Part shown: one piece after another, positions 1 to 9,692 of the stretch
Numbering within the stretch: position 1 is the stretch's first letter
Layout of the letters: the number at the start of each line of letters is the position of its first letter
Assembly: GCA_002707495.1 (NCBI GenBank)
Contig: PAMZ01000007.1
Location: 21,772-85,771 of the forward strand
DNA length: 64,000 nucleotides
From: Halobacteriovoraceae bacterium
Lineage (GTDB): Bacteria; Bdellovibrionota; Bacteriovoracia; Bacteriovoracales; Bacteriovoracaceae
Reading direction: 5' to 3'
Program-made: the position numbers and the translations under genes
Notes under the pieces: model-generated
Told to the model about the DNA's origin: nothing
Seen by the model: the letters and a program-made list of their open reading frames with translations, nothing else
Databases searched by the model: none

Positions 1-696
1 AAGATTGAAAAGCCTGATGTTTTTGTCACGACAACAGAGTCTTTCGTTGATGCGAGTATCGGAAAAAACTTAAGCGTACCCAGGCGTGCTGGATTCAATA
101 TCTCAAAGAATAAAATTTTTTTAACCGACAAAATAGAAAGAAATGAAGAGGTTCATTTTTCTGATCAACTCTTTCCACTTATTAAAGTCATAGAACCCTA
201 TCCTAAGCCTATGCTCAATGCTTATTCCAGAACAGTTAAAGCTCCGTACGCAGATTGGTCCCCTGGAAGTTACTACTTTATCGATATGGATGCTCCGAAA
301 GATAAGCTCGATACAGTTTGGGAAGATTTTTTTGAGCTCGCCTCAGCGACTAATTTTGTTTTAATGAGTTCAAAACTGAGTGTGATCGAACAGAAAGACC
401 AGGTCAATGAGTTTATAAATAGGCTTCCTAAAAAACACCAGTATAAATTTTTTCTCTATCAGTCGAATATTGAGTTCGCTAGGGTCGCAGCTCATTCCAA
501 AAATTTTGCGACGGGAAATAGAGCTTTATCCCTTCTTGCCAGTTACGTAGGGGCAAATAATATTTTGTTTGGTCCTATAGATAAACAGCAAAGTCATGGT
601 CCAAAGTACTTCAGAGGAGAAGTAGACTTTATTGTCGTGCAAAACTCATCTTCAGATCAATATTCTCAGGTTTTTGATAGGCTGCTAAACTCCTGA
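1..696 (+). CDS. C-terminal part of an unrecognised protein
   Basis: The reading frame is open from base 1 and ends in TGA at 694-696, so this is the last 231 codons of a gene that starts left of the window. A Met codon at 211 is internal: the frame upstream of it is open and reads like coding sequence (for example SVPRRAGFNISKNKIFLTD). I see no signal peptide, membrane segment or catalytic motif in the visible part. It looks like a soluble mixed alpha/beta protein. I do not recognise the family. The following lipoprotein gene has its own good ribosome binding site about 70 bases later. Confidence 0.6.
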   Translation, partial: KIEKPDVFVTTTESFVDASIGKNLSVPRRAGFNISKNKIFLTDKIERNEEVHFSDQLFPLIKVIEPYPKPMLNAYSRTVKAPYADWSPGSYYFIDMDAPKDKLDTVWEDFFELASATNFVLMSSKLSVIEQKDQVNEFINRLPKKHQYKFFLYQSNIEFARVAAHSKNFATGNRALSLLASYVGANNILFGPIDKQQSHGPKYFRGEVDFIVVQNSSSDQYSQVFDRLLNS

Positions 697-774
697 TCGG
701 CAGCTTTTGTCGGGTGCTTTTTTTCTTTTGTTAAATCCATAAAATAGAATCATACAGACTTAATTGGAGGATTT

Positions 775-1482
775 ATGAGGTACTTATTATTAATCTCAAC
801 TTTGGCATTAGCGCTGGGATGTGGAAAATCAGGAACTCAATGGGTAACAGATTTTAACTATCAAACGGATGATCAGGACGATCAAAAATGGATTGTATCC
901 GATATGAAGCTAAATATTGGAGACAATGAACTTCCAGACTTAAATGTCCCTCTTCCTAGAGATTATGGATATTTTAGATCATGGAGATTAAATGGTGAAA
1001 ATTACCTTGGTGTAGATGTGAACCTCTCAGAGGTATTGGGTCTACCTGGACAACTTGCTACATTACCTAATGGACAAGCTATTCCTGTTGATACAAACGG
1101 AGTAGGTGTGATCGAGGTCCCGATTGAGAATATCAATGGGAAGATCTACGCTGCGGTGGCAAATGGGACAACTCTTCTCGGTGTTGCTGTTAGTATTAGC
1201 CAGCTTGATGATTTAAAAGTGGGAGAGATTGGTGTGTTTCCAAGATTTAATATCAAAGGTGTCGATGTTATGGCCGGAGTTTTTGCTTCAGAGTCTACTG
1301 GTAAAACAGGTTTAGCTATCTTTGCAACCATTGGTGGGATCTGGGAAGATACAGTTAAAATGGGTCCAGAGGTTTTTGAGTGGAGAACAGAGTACGTAAC
1401 GAGATCAAAGAGAAGAAGACTTGCGAGAAAGCTAAGACGTCAAATGCGAAGACGTATGCAATTAGATTTTGTTGAAAGATAG
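775..1482 (+). CDS. Predicted lipoprotein of unknown function
   Basis: The N-terminus MRYLLLISTLALALGCGKSG is a classic lipoprotein signal peptide, with lipobox LALGC and the lipidated Cys at residue 16. A strong GGAGG site lies just before the ATG. The mature part is acidic and Gly-rich, probably beta-structured, with no motif I recognise. The last 30 residues are strikingly basic (repeated RR, RRR and KLRRQMRRRMQ), which is odd in a lipoprotein and suggests binding to an anionic partner such as LPS, peptidoglycan or nucleic acid; that role is inference. A rho-independent terminator follows. Confidence 0.7.
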   Translation: MRYLLLISTLALALGCGKSGTQWVTDFNYQTDDQDDQKWIVSDMKLNIGDNELPDLNVPLPRDYGYFRSWRLNGENYLGVDVNLSEVLGLPGQLATLPNGQAIPVDTNGVGVIEVPIENINGKIYAAVANGTTLLGVAVSISQLDDLKVGEIGVFPRFNIKGVDVMAGVFASESTGKTGLAIFATIGGIWEDTVKMGPEVFEWRTEYVTRSKRRRLARKLRRQMRRRMQLDFVER

Positions 1483-1509
1483 AATTTGAGAAATTGAATG
1501 TATAAATGG

Positions 1510-1535
1510 GCCTCCCAATAGGGAGGCTTTTTTTA
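1510..1535 (+). terminator. Rho-independent terminator after the lipoprotein gene
   Basis: A perfect 7-bp stem, GCCTCCC at 1510-1516 and GGGAGGC at 1521-1527, with loop AATA, is followed by a run of T from 1528. It ends the plus-strand lipoprotein transcript. The T run overlaps the last codons of the convergent DUF1304 gene. On the minus strand the hairpin lacks a U tract, so it is mainly a plus-strand terminator. Confidence 0.85.
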
Positions 1536-1889
1536 TTTTTGAGAGAGAAAAACAAATATTAAAGCTATCAATGCTGGCAAAGCTTGAAGATAAAGAATAT
1601 TGAAGCTTGCACTGTAGGCTCCGTAAAGTCCCGCAATTAAAACACAGCTTAGAAAGAAAATTTGATTAGCGCTGTTTCCTTGAAAAAGGGCCCAAAAAAT
1701 TCCCGCTGCTAAGAATCCATTGTAGAGACCTTGATTAGCCGCCAGAGTTGCAGTTTGTTCGGCAAACTCAGGCTTAAGTTTGAACACCTTATGTCCAGTT
1801 GGAGTGTTCCAAAGAAACATTTCAAGGACTAAAAATCCAATATGCTCAAGGGCGACAAAGCCCGTTAGAATCAAAGCGATAGTTTTCAT
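1533..1889 (-). CDS. DUF1304 family small membrane protein
   Basis: A 118-residue protein with about four hydrophobic helices. The stretches LVALEHIGFLVLEMFLW-like at residues 12-28 and LAANQGLYNGFLAAGIFW at about 50-67 are the hallmark of the DUF1304 family of small integral membrane proteins, whose function is unknown. Length matches the family. Its ATG overlaps the valS stop codon in an ATGA arrangement, so it is translationally coupled to valS and is the last gene of the hisS-valS operon. The link to the synthetases is probably only transcriptional. Confidence 0.8.
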   Translation of the reverse strand: MKTIALILTGFVALEHIGFLVLEMFLWNTPTGHKVFKLKPEFAEQTATLAANQGLYNGFLAAGIFWALFQGNSANQIFFLSCVLIAGLYGAYSASFNILYLQALPALIALIFVFLSQK

Positions 1890-4543
1890 TGAAAATTCTC
1901 CAAACTATGTTCAATAGATTTTAGCTTTTCTTCGAATTCATGAGCCTCAGCTTTGACCTTTTTGACAATATCCTCAGGTGCATTTTCCATAAACTTTGGA
2001 TTTTTAAGTTTCTTTTCTACTTTTTGAAAATCTTTTTCTGCTTTATCTTTGTCTTTTTTAAGTTTTTCAACAAAGTTGGCAATATCAATAACTCCATCGA
2101 GAGGAAGAAAAATTTCAGTATGAGCAGTGGCCTTCATAACGGATTTAGCGGGACGCTCAATAGACTTATCCTTGATTTTTCCGGCTTTAACTCTCGCCAA
2201 CTCTTTAAGAAATCCTCTGGATTTATATAGGTAGCTAGCAAGTTTTTCATCATCAGTAAAAAGTCGAACTTCAATTTCTTCTTTAGGAGAGATATTAACA
2301 GTGTTTTTAAGATTTCTAATCGAGGTGATGACTTCAATGAATTTCTCCATATTATCAACATCTTCAGTAAAAGTATGGTCTGGATTATATTCTGGATATT
2401 TTTGAATGACGATCAGATCTTCATCTTCACGCTTTAAAAATTGCCAAAGTTCTTCGGTGATAAAAGGAGTCACCGGATGAAGTAATTTTACAATCTGCCT
2501 AAAACAAAATCTTAAAACGTTGGCTCGTTGAGCTTTAAGGCTTTCATTATTAGAATTTAGGACACCTTTAGAAAGCTCGATAAACCAAGAGCAATATTTC
2601 TCATAAACAAATTGATAGATAGTATTACAAGCTTCATCGAAACGGTAATCATCAAACTTTAAAGTTACTTCCTTGATAACTTCGTTAAGCTCACTTAAAA
2701 TCCACTTCTCGTGGTGATGAAGGTCAGCTGTTTCAATAGCTTCATCCGTCGCGTTTTCCAAATGAGGGGCAATAAACCTAAAAGCATTCCAGATTTTATT
2801 GACGAAATTTCTATAACCTTCAATCTTTGCGGGGTCCAGGTTGATATTTCTGTTGTAGCCAGAACTTACCGCAAGAGTAAATCTCATGGCGTCACATCCT
2901 GTTTCTTGAATCAGCTCAAGAGGATCCATGACATTACCCAGAGATTTTGACATTTTTTTTCCTTCTTTGTCTCTGACGATGGCATGGATATAGGTATCTG
3001 AGAAAGGAACTTTATTAGTAACTTTTGTTCCCATCATCATCATTCGTGCGACCCAAAAGAAGATAATATCAAATCCGGTCACAAGAACATTTGAAGGATA
3101 GAATCGGTCAAATCCCTTTTGTTTCATTTTTTCAGGGTTTGGCCATCCTAAAGTTGAAAGCGGAAAGAGACCTGAGGAAAACCATGTATCGAGAACATCT
3201 GGGTCTTGCGTGACTTCCGTGTGAGAACATTTTGAACAATGGGGCTTCTGCTCTGTTGAAGCAAATTGATGACCACAGGAATTACAGGTGAAAACAGGAA
3301 TTTGATGTCCCCACCATAATTGTCTCGATATACACCATGGCCTTGGATTTCTTTGATAAGAAAAATAGGTGTTTTCCCACCCCTTGGGAACGAATTTCAT
3401 CGCTTCTGATTCAACATCAGTCACTGAGCGTTTCGCCATCTCTTCAGTGTTAATAAACCATTGTTTTGAAACCATAGGCTCAACCACAGCATCTGATCTT
3501 TGAGAGTGACCAACCTGATGAGTGTGATCCTCGACTTTGACCAATTGATTAGCCGTCTCCAAAAGTTCAACAGTCTTCTTTCGAGCTTCTTTAGTTGTAA
3601 GACCTTGAACCTGAGGAGCATTCTCGTTTAAGGTACCATCTTTATTGAGAATATTAAGGATTTCTAGGTCAGCTCTTTTTCCAATATCGTAATCATTGAA
3701 ATCATGGCCGGGAGTTACTTTTAGGCAGCCGGTTCCCACTTCCATGTCCACATGTGGATCAGCAATGATAGGAACTTCACGTTCAACTAAAGGAATGATC
3801 GCCATCTTTCCAATTAAATGCTCGAAGCGATCATCGTTAGGGTTGACAGCTACTGCTGTATCTCCAAAAAGAGTCTCTGGCCTTGTGGTTGCGATTTCTA
3901 AAACCTGATTGGATTCTTTAACTCGGTAGTGGATATGATAAAACTTGCCTTGGACTTCTTTATGATCCACTTCTGCATCTGAGATTGCAGATTGGAGTAC
4001 AGGATCCCAATTGATAATATAATCTGACTGATAGATAAGACCTTCATCAAAAAGATCGACAAAGAATTTCTTTACGGCGTCACTTGGACCTTCATCCATT
4101 GTGAAGGTGAAATAGTCCCAATCGCAAGAGTCACCAATCTTTTTAAATTGATTCAGGATATGATCACCATATTCTTCTTTCCAGGCCCAAATATGTTCGA
4201 GAAATTTTTCTCTTCCTAAGTCATGCTTTGACAATCCCTGTTCTTTGAATAATTTTTGCTCTACTTTAGCTTGAGTCGCAATTCCTGCATGATCTTGTCC
4301 GGGAATCCAGAGAGTTTCATGCCCTTGCATTCTTTTAAATCTAATTAGGATATCTTGGACCGTATGATCGAGCGCGTGCCCCATATGAAGTTTACCTGTT
4401 ACATTTGGAGGTGGCATTAAGATTACGTAGGGAGGCTTGGTCTTGTCTCTGGCAACCGGTTTGAAACAACCTTGTTCCTCCCATGTCTTGTACCATTTGT
4501 CTTCAACTCCACTTGGATCGTAGGTCTTTGGAATCTCTTGCAT
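1886..4543 (-). CDS. valS: Valyl-tRNA synthetase
   Basis: Charges tRNA-Val with valine in the cytoplasm. The 885 residues show the class I layout: HIGH-type motif in PPNVTGKLHMGHAL near residue 50, a large editing domain, a Cys4 zinc-knuckle-like pair (CNSCGH and CSKCSH) near residues 427-445, the KMSKS motif in GKKMSKSLGN near 531, an anticodon-binding domain, and a C-terminal Lys/Glu-rich coiled coil from about 815 as in bacterial ValRS. Length is usual for the family. The start has AAAGGA eight bases upstream. It lies 2 bases after hisS and overlaps the DUF1304 gene by 4 bases, so the three form one operon. Confidence 0.97.
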   Translation of the reverse strand: MQEIPKTYDPSGVEDKWYKTWEEQGCFKPVARDKTKPPYVILMPPPNVTGKLHMGHALDHTVQDILIRFKRMQGHETLWIPGQDHAGIATQAKVEQKLFKEQGLSKHDLGREKFLEHIWAWKEEYGDHILNQFKKIGDSCDWDYFTFTMDEGPSDAVKKFFVDLFDEGLIYQSDYIINWDPVLQSAISDAEVDHKEVQGKFYHIHYRVKESNQVLEIATTRPETLFGDTAVAVNPNDDRFEHLIGKMAIIPLVEREVPIIADPHVDMEVGTGCLKVTPGHDFNDYDIGKRADLEILNILNKDGTLNENAPQVQGLTTKEARKKTVELLETANQLVKVEDHTHQVGHSQRSDAVVEPMVSKQWFINTEEMAKRSVTDVESEAMKFVPKGWENTYFSYQRNPRPWCISRQLWWGHQIPVFTCNSCGHQFASTEQKPHCSKCSHTEVTQDPDVLDTWFSSGLFPLSTLGWPNPEKMKQKGFDRFYPSNVLVTGFDIIFFWVARMMMMGTKVTNKVPFSDTYIHAIVRDKEGKKMSKSLGNVMDPLELIQETGCDAMRFTLAVSSGYNRNINLDPAKIEGYRNFVNKIWNAFRFIAPHLENATDEAIETADLHHHEKWILSELNEVIKEVTLKFDDYRFDEACNTIYQFVYEKYCSWFIELSKGVLNSNNESLKAQRANVLRFCFRQIVKLLHPVTPFITEELWQFLKREDEDLIVIQKYPEYNPDHTFTEDVDNMEKFIEVITSIRNLKNTVNISPKEEIEVRLFTDDEKLASYLYKSRGFLKELARVKAGKIKDKSIERPAKSVMKATAHTEIFLPLDGVIDIANFVEKLKKDKDKAEKDFQKVEKKLKNPKFMENAPEDIVKKVKAEAHEFEEKLKSIEHSLENFQ

Positions 4544-4545
4544 GC

Positions 4546-5847
4546 TTATCCTTTTATCGCTTTTAAAATATCTTTTGCTTGCTCTAGGCTGAAGTATTGT
4601 ATTTCTCTAGTTTTGAGGTCTCTAAGCTGAACTTGAGGAGAGTTGTCTTTGCTCTCTATCATGGCAACATGAGAAAAGCCTTTTTGCTCAGCGAGTTTAA
4701 ATATTTTATTAAATTTTAATTTTTCTAGTTGGGCCTCAGTCTTACAACCAAGAGTTCTTAACTCATTAGCCAGTTTTATCACACTTAATTCATGTTCTTC
4801 TTCAGTGGTAACGACAAAGAGGTCGCAGTTCTTTTTTGAGAAATCTCCTAGAAGACCGTGAGATTCAAGAAAGTCTTTCAGTGTTACATCACCTAAGCCA
4901 AAACCTATACCACCGAGGGGCTCTTCATTGAAAATTTTTAAAAGATTTGCGTAGGCACCACCACCAGCTATCGCTCTTTTATTATCCGGGTGCTTGTCAA
5001 ATATTTCAAAAACTAATCCGGTGTAATAATCAAGGCCTCGCACTATGGCAGGATCGTATTCAAGGTAGTTTAATAATTCCAGCTCCTCTGCTCCTGAAAC
5101 TATATTAAGAAAACTCTCAGCTGGTATATTATTCTCTTTAATGAAAGTCTTTATCGCAGCAAAAGAATCAAGACCTAGATACTGATTTAAAATACTTTTA
5201 GCAGAAGAATCAGTGATAATCTCATCTATCATCTGATTAAGTTTTTCAGTTGTTACTTTGGAGGCTCGGTCTATAATTTTGTAGAGCTTATAGGAGCTAT
5301 CTTCGTCCAGTTTTAAAAGTTGATTCATTAAATGGTCAACAATCATACGATCATTGATCCTGATAGAAAACATGGAGTGATCCGCTCCGAAGGATTTAAG
5401 AAAATCCCTGATTAAGCTAAGAATTTCAAGTTCGCCTTTGCCCTCAGCTGCACCAAAAATATCGACATTAAATTGCCAGTGTTCTCTGACTCTTCCTCTT
5501 TGAGGCTTTTCATAGCGCATAAGGTTTGGAATTGAGTACCATCTTATTGGTTTACTCTCTTGTCGATGAATATTGGCCACCATTCTTGCAAGGGTCGGCG
5601 TCATCTCTGGCCTAATGGCAACAAACCTTTCGCCTCGATCTGTAAAAGAATAGATCTGATCGTTGATAAGCTCCTCACCAGACTTGGCTTTATAAAGTTC
5701 TACTTCCTCTAGAAGGGGACCATCATAAGGTTCATAACCAAATAAATGAGCAGAGTTCTTCATCTGATCAAAGAGATACTCACGAATACGCATATTTTCT
5801 GGATAGAAGTCTCGACAGCCTCGATAAGGTTTTTTATTTAGTGCCAT
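4546..5847 (-). CDS. hisS: Histidyl-tRNA synthetase
   Basis: A class II synthetase that charges tRNA-His. The start GCRDFYPENMRIREYLF matches the HisRS N-terminus. Motif 2 is in MRYEKPQRGRVREHWQFNVD, the histidine-specific signature RGLDYYTGLVFE is near residue 268, and motif 3 is in GGIGFGLG. The anticodon-binding domain covers roughly residues 330-433. Total length of 433 is normal. AAGGA precedes the ATG. It is the first gene of the minus-strand operon with valS and the DUF1304 gene, a pairing that gives two synthetases shared transcription. Confidence 0.96.
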   Translation of the reverse strand: MALNKKPYRGCRDFYPENMRIREYLFDQMKNSAHLFGYEPYDGPLLEEVELYKAKSGEELINDQIYSFTDRGERFVAIRPEMTPTLARMVANIHRQESKPIRWYSIPNLMRYEKPQRGRVREHWQFNVDIFGAAEGKGELEILSLIRDFLKSFGADHSMFSIRINDRMIVDHLMNQLLKLDEDSSYKLYKIIDRASKVTTEKLNQMIDEIITDSSAKSILNQYLGLDSFAAIKTFIKENNIPAESFLNIVSGAEELELLNYLEYDPAIVRGLDYYTGLVFEIFDKHPDNKRAIAGGGAYANLLKIFNEEPLGGIGFGLGDVTLKDFLESHGLLGDFSKKNCDLFVVTTEEEHELSVIKLANELRTLGCKTEAQLEKLKFNKIFKLAEQKGFSHVAMIESKDNSPQVQLRDLKTREIQYFSLEQAKDILKAIKG

Positions 5848-5900
5848 GTGTTAATCCTTGGGGAAACTTCTTTAGGTTTTAGCAAAACAATAGCAAATTG

Positions 5901-6734
5901 TTAATTATTATTGGGGCTTACGTCATCAATCAATTCATCCAGCTTAGGCGATGGGTCTTGATCTATTTTAAGTTTTTCTACAACTGCTTGGGGTGTAACC
6001 TGTGGCGTTGAGGAGGATTTCGAATTTAATTGATCGATAAGTATTTTAGCTGAGTCTAAACCAGTGAAAATCGGTGAGCTGATAGACTGTCCTGGTCTAT
6101 TGAATTTATAAGCATAGGAGGCGAGTTCTAGATTTTTCAATGCATAGAGACACAAGCGGCTTACATAACCTTGGACGAAAGATTTAGGAGCATCAGCAAA
6201 AAAATAAAGCTTCTCTCCAAGATACTTATTCAAAAGATTTATTTTTCTTTTATCCTTTTCTGAAATTACGTCACGATATTTTGGGTTTTTAAGATTGAAG
6301 ATGACTTTAGATTGGATAAAAGGCTCATAATCAAGCAGCATACGAGAGAAGATGCTTTTAATAAATGGGCCAAATTCATCCCTATTATTTTCGAGCCTTT
6401 TTTTGGCAAGAATAATTTGTGCACCTGAAAGGTCTGATACTGTTTCATTGCTTCTATAATTCAAAATGGCTTTCGTCATTTCTGTATCGATCAATAAAAG
6501 ATAGTTTTCCTGAGGAACCTGCGAGAGGTTCTTGTTGATGGAGTTAAGAATTTCTATTATTTCTTTTTGGACAAGTATGTCTTTTTGATTCGTTTTTAAG
6601 TGATCTAAGAGACCACCTAGGATATAGGAATCTCTTGAACTTTGTAGAAAAATTGGTTCGAGTGCACTTTTGCTTTCCTGTGCAGAGGCTATGAAAGGAA
6701 AAATTGAAAGTAAAAGGAAAAGAAAGTGCTTCAT
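5901..6734 (-). CDS. Exported protein of unknown function
   Basis: A 277-residue protein with a clear signal peptide MKHFLFLLLSIFPFIASAQES (cleavage after ASA). The mature part is mostly helical with no recognised motif. The C-terminus is low in complexity (SSSTPQVTPQ followed by an acidic tail). It is the last of four minus-strand genes that overlap or nearly touch (11649 down to 5901), and its start overlaps the end of the previous gene by 4 bases. It probably works in the periplasm with the two other exported proteins of this operon. Confidence 0.65.
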   Translation of the reverse strand: MKHFLFLLLSIFPFIASAQESKSALEPIFLQSSRDSYILGGLLDHLKTNQKDILVQKEIIEILNSINKNLSQVPQENYLLLIDTEMTKAILNYRSNETVSDLSGAQIILAKKRLENNRDEFGPFIKSIFSRMLLDYEPFIQSKVIFNLKNPKYRDVISEKDKRKINLLNKYLGEKLYFFADAPKSFVQGYVSRLCLYALKNLELASYAYKFNRPGQSISSPIFTGLDSAKILIDQLNSKSSSTPQVTPQAVVEKLKIDQDPSPKLDELIDDVSPNNN

Positions 6735-7789
6735 AATTTTTGGCTTTCCTTATCAAGTTGTCCTTCAATAATATAATATTTTCCATTGACCGAAGTTAGG
6801 AGAAGGTTTCCAAGTTCAAAAAGACTTGTTGCTTTTTCGAATGTATAAACCTCTTGTGCTTGAGAAGGATTTTCATAATCAAGCTTTAATTTATAGATAG
6901 AATTCTTTTTTAGATTAAGATCGAAAATTAAATCTTTTGTCTTTAAAAAATATACCGAATCCCCACGACAAACCATATTGAGATTATCAGGAGTGGTACT
7001 GCTGTATAATTGTTTCCAGTTCTTGGCTATGCCCCCTTTAAAGAGAGGAGTCATAAGTATATTTGTGCCAAATAGATGACCAGAGTCAGGTGATAGACTT
7101 GCCACCAGATAGTCTTCATAGCGACAAATTTTCACATCCATACTCAGATATTTGGTTTTATAGAGCACTTCAAAATTCTGATCTAAAAGATTGTAGAGGA
7201 TAATCGCATGAAACCCCTCTTTGTTTATATCAGTATAAATAATATCGCTAGGTCCTATGGCTATGACTTGAGGGATAAAAAAAGGATTATTATCATTTAC
7301 AATTTTGATTCGTTTTTCTGTTTCCCCTCTTTTGATAACGATAGCCCTAGTACTAGGTTTGAAGTAAGACACAACACCAGCATCCTGATGAAAGGTGATA
7401 GATGTCCCTTCACCAATTTTAGTCGGTTTCGATTTTTGCTTATATCCTACAAGATAGAGGTCATTATCTTTTTGCCACCGGTAGTTTTGATAGGGGTTTT
7501 CTATGAGTTCAATTCCCACCTGATTATGTGTTTCTGAAACAGTAAGTTGAAAATCGGTATTTTTAGGTGCGTCCATGACATTAACAAAATCAAAATTTGT
7601 TGAAAACTGGAGCTGACCCGAGCTCTTTTGATAATAGGTAACTTTTCCATCTTTAGATATGTAGCGAATGTTTTTTATAGATTGTTTTGTTTTAAGTTCG
7701 GGTAGTTTTTCATTTAACTTTTGTTCCTGAGCAAAAGAGAGGATGGGAATGAGTGTAAATAGTAAAATGGTTTTATTGATAGAGGGCAC
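6731..7789 (-). CDS. Exported protein, possibly beta-propeller-like
   Basis: 352 codons starting with GTG at 7789, preceded by GGAG at good spacing. The signal peptide runs to about residue 20 (LIPILSFAQEQ). The mature part has recurring short beta-strand blocks of alternating hydrophobic residues (for example NDLYLVGYKQ, DYLVASLSPDSGH, GDSVYFLKTKDLIF), which suggests a beta-propeller-like exported protein; this is inference from pattern only. It overlaps the upstream gene by 17 bases and the downstream gene by 4, so the trio is translationally coupled. Confidence 0.6.
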   Translation of the reverse strand: MPSINKTILLFTLIPILSFAQEQKLNEKLPELKTKQSIKNIRYISKDGKVTYYQKSSGQLQFSTNFDFVNVMDAPKNTDFQLTVSETHNQVGIELIENPYQNYRWQKDNDLYLVGYKQKSKPTKIGEGTSITFHQDAGVVSYFKPSTRAIVIKRGETEKRIKIVNDNNPFFIPQVIAIGPSDIIYTDINKEGFHAIILYNLLDQNFEVLYKTKYLSMDVKICRYEDYLVASLSPDSGHLFGTNILMTPLFKGGIAKNWKQLYSSTTPDNLNMVCRGDSVYFLKTKDLIFDLNLKKNSIYKLKLDYENPSQAQEVYTFEKATSLFELGNLLLTSVNGKYYIIEGQLDKESQKL

Positions 7790-9692
7790 GGAAACTCCAA
7801 AGATTAATAGGGTGGGCGAGTTGGTACTCCTTTAAACTACTAAAAACATAAAACCACGGGATTATTCTTGGTGCATGAACATGATCAAGAGCTGTTCTGA
7901 TCTGCATGGCAAATGTCCCTTTTGCTTCGTAAATATAATCGACTATAAAACTAACCGGCCGACATTGATTGGCCCTCATACGTTTAAACTTAATGGGGTA
8001 AAGATCCTCAATGCACCCCTCCCCGACGAAAATAGCGTCTGGATGTGCTTCGAAGACACTCTTGAATCTCGTAACATTTGGAATTGAATCGACTTTAATC
8101 TTTTTGTTATTCTCCAAAAGCTTGATTAATGACTCTTTTTCTTTGACATAATTATAGGGAAATAAGTTCAGTTTAAGATCATTTTTAACAGTATAGTTAT
8201 CAAAAACACGCTCTGAGATAATAACTTTAAAGTTGCAATCGGTAGCTCGACAGTATCTTTTTTCTTTAATGATGAAGCATCCATTCTTAAATTTTAAAAG
8301 AGCTGGCTTGTAGTCTTCCTCAGCTACGATCTCGCAGGGGGTCTCTTGATAATTATATCCTCGAAGCTTATTAGCGACTTTTCCAATGACATGACTTAAA
8401 GAATAATCTCTGTCACCTAATTCTCCGAAAATAACTGGCTGACAAACTTCTTTTCGATTGATCTTGTCATCATAGCAAATCTGTAAGTTCCACTGGTCAA
8501 GCTCGGTGAATTCTTTTAGAAAAGCTGCCGTAGGATCAATTCCATTCATACTACAGTCTTTAATCGTTTCATTTTGATAAAAGCCAAAATGTTTAAGTAT
8601 TCTAGAAAAAGTGACAGCCGACTCTAAACCTACTTTCCCTGGACAATCAGAATACTCCATTTTGAGCCTACTATTCTTGATCGTTTTTTGAAGTTCGTTA
8701 CAAGCGGGAGCGGGGGTGAGTGCATTGGATTTGTGAATCATCTCTGTGCAGTAGTAAGTCTCTTTACTTAAATTTGCTAAGCATTTGGCATTTATTTTAT
8801 CTGCACAATAAGTTTTCATGATGGGAGATGAAGATTTCTCCCGGTAAAGATAAGTCCAGTAGTTATCAAGAAAGATTTCACTACAGCCGATCTTAATATT
8901 ATCTAGGTGGTTACAGGTTTTATTGATTTTTTCGAACGCCTCCGGCGTTAAAACTTCTTTATATTTTTGCGCTCTCGCAATCTTGGTTTGAAGTTCTCGT
9001 CTAAAAGCAATCTTGTTCTTATTATTTATACTTCTGGCTTGTGCCTCCCAGCGAGGAAGTTTTTCGATATTCTCAACTAAGTGGCAAAGATACGGTGAAG
9101 TGACGTCTTTTCTAAACTTTTCAAAGTATTGCTCACATAAGGGTTTATTTTCAGGGAATTTCAAACTGAGGTTTTTTAGAGTCATCGAAAGATTTGCTGT
9201 ATCAAAATTTCTACTTATCTTTATGACTCCAGGACATTTCTGGCTTACCAATTCCTTAAAAAATCTAGTTTTAGGAAGGGAAGTTGTTTTTACACTTCCT
9301 TTTTTATCCACGTAATCAAAAAATACGGTTGATCGATACCTTTCGGGGAGCTCTACTAAATCTGTGATCATAAGGTCATAGATGGAGCATTCGTCTCGGG
9401 TCAAAAAATGTTGATATCTTAGAGGTGTATTTAACATGAGGAAATTGATGAAGGTTGTGTTGAGAGCGATATCTTCGAAGCTTTTAAGGTCTCCGATAGA
9501 AAAATTATTGTCCTCAGCCTCTGCTTCAAGTTTCGCAAATGCTTTGTCTTGAGATTGAATGATATCGTTGAAGCGCTCAAACAGCCCGACTTCTTCAGCA
9601 TAGGTATTTGGAAGAGGTAATAAAAGAGCGGGGAGAAGAAGTCCTCCCCGAATATATTTATTCCACAGATTTTGAAAGAATACTTGCCACAT
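7773..9692 (-). CDS. Large Cys-rich exported protein of unknown function
   Basis: About 639 residues with an N-terminal signal sequence (hydrophobic run GGLLLPALLLPLPNTYA). I chose the ATG at 9692; a TTG two codons upstream is also possible, and neither has an ideally spaced ribosome site. The gene begins inside the last codons of the Fe-S oxidoreductase gene, so it is probably coupled to it. The mature protein has well over a dozen Cys, several in spaced pairs (CRATDC, CYDDKINRKEVC), which suggests many disulfides in the periplasm or outside the cell. No family recognised. Confidence 0.6.
   Translation of the reverse strand: MWQVFFQNLWNKYIRGGLLLPALLLPLPNTYAEEVGLFERFNDIIQSQDKAFAKLEAEAEDNNFSIGDLKSFEDIALNTTFINFLMLNTPLRYQHFLTRDECSIYDLMITDLVELPERYRSTVFFDYVDKKGSVKTTSLPKTRFFKELVSQKCPGVIKISRNFDTANLSMTLKNLSLKFPENKPLCEQYFEKFRKDVTSPYLCHLVENIEKLPRWEAQARSINNKNKIAFRRELQTKIARAQKYKEVLTPEAFEKINKTCNHLDNIKIGCSEIFLDNYWTYLYREKSSSPIMKTYCADKINAKCLANLSKETYYCTEMIHKSNALTPAPACNELQKTIKNSRLKMEYSDCPGKVGLESAVTFSRILKHFGFYQNETIKDCSMNGIDPTAAFLKEFTELDQWNLQICYDDKINRKEVCQPVIFGELGDRDYSLSHVIGKVANKLRGYNYQETPCEIVAEEDYKPALLKFKNGCFIIKEKRYCRATDCNFKVIISERVFDNYTVKNDLKLNLFPYNYVKEKESLIKLLENNKKIKVDSIPNVTRFKSVFEAHPDAIFVGEGCIEDLYPIKFKRMRANQCRPVSFIVDYIYEAKGTFAMQIRTALDHVHAPRIIPWFYVFSSLKEYQLAHPINLWSFRALYQ

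Noticed and set aside
697..740. Terminator after the first partial gene
   Set aside because: A T-rich run is present but no convincing stem precedes it.
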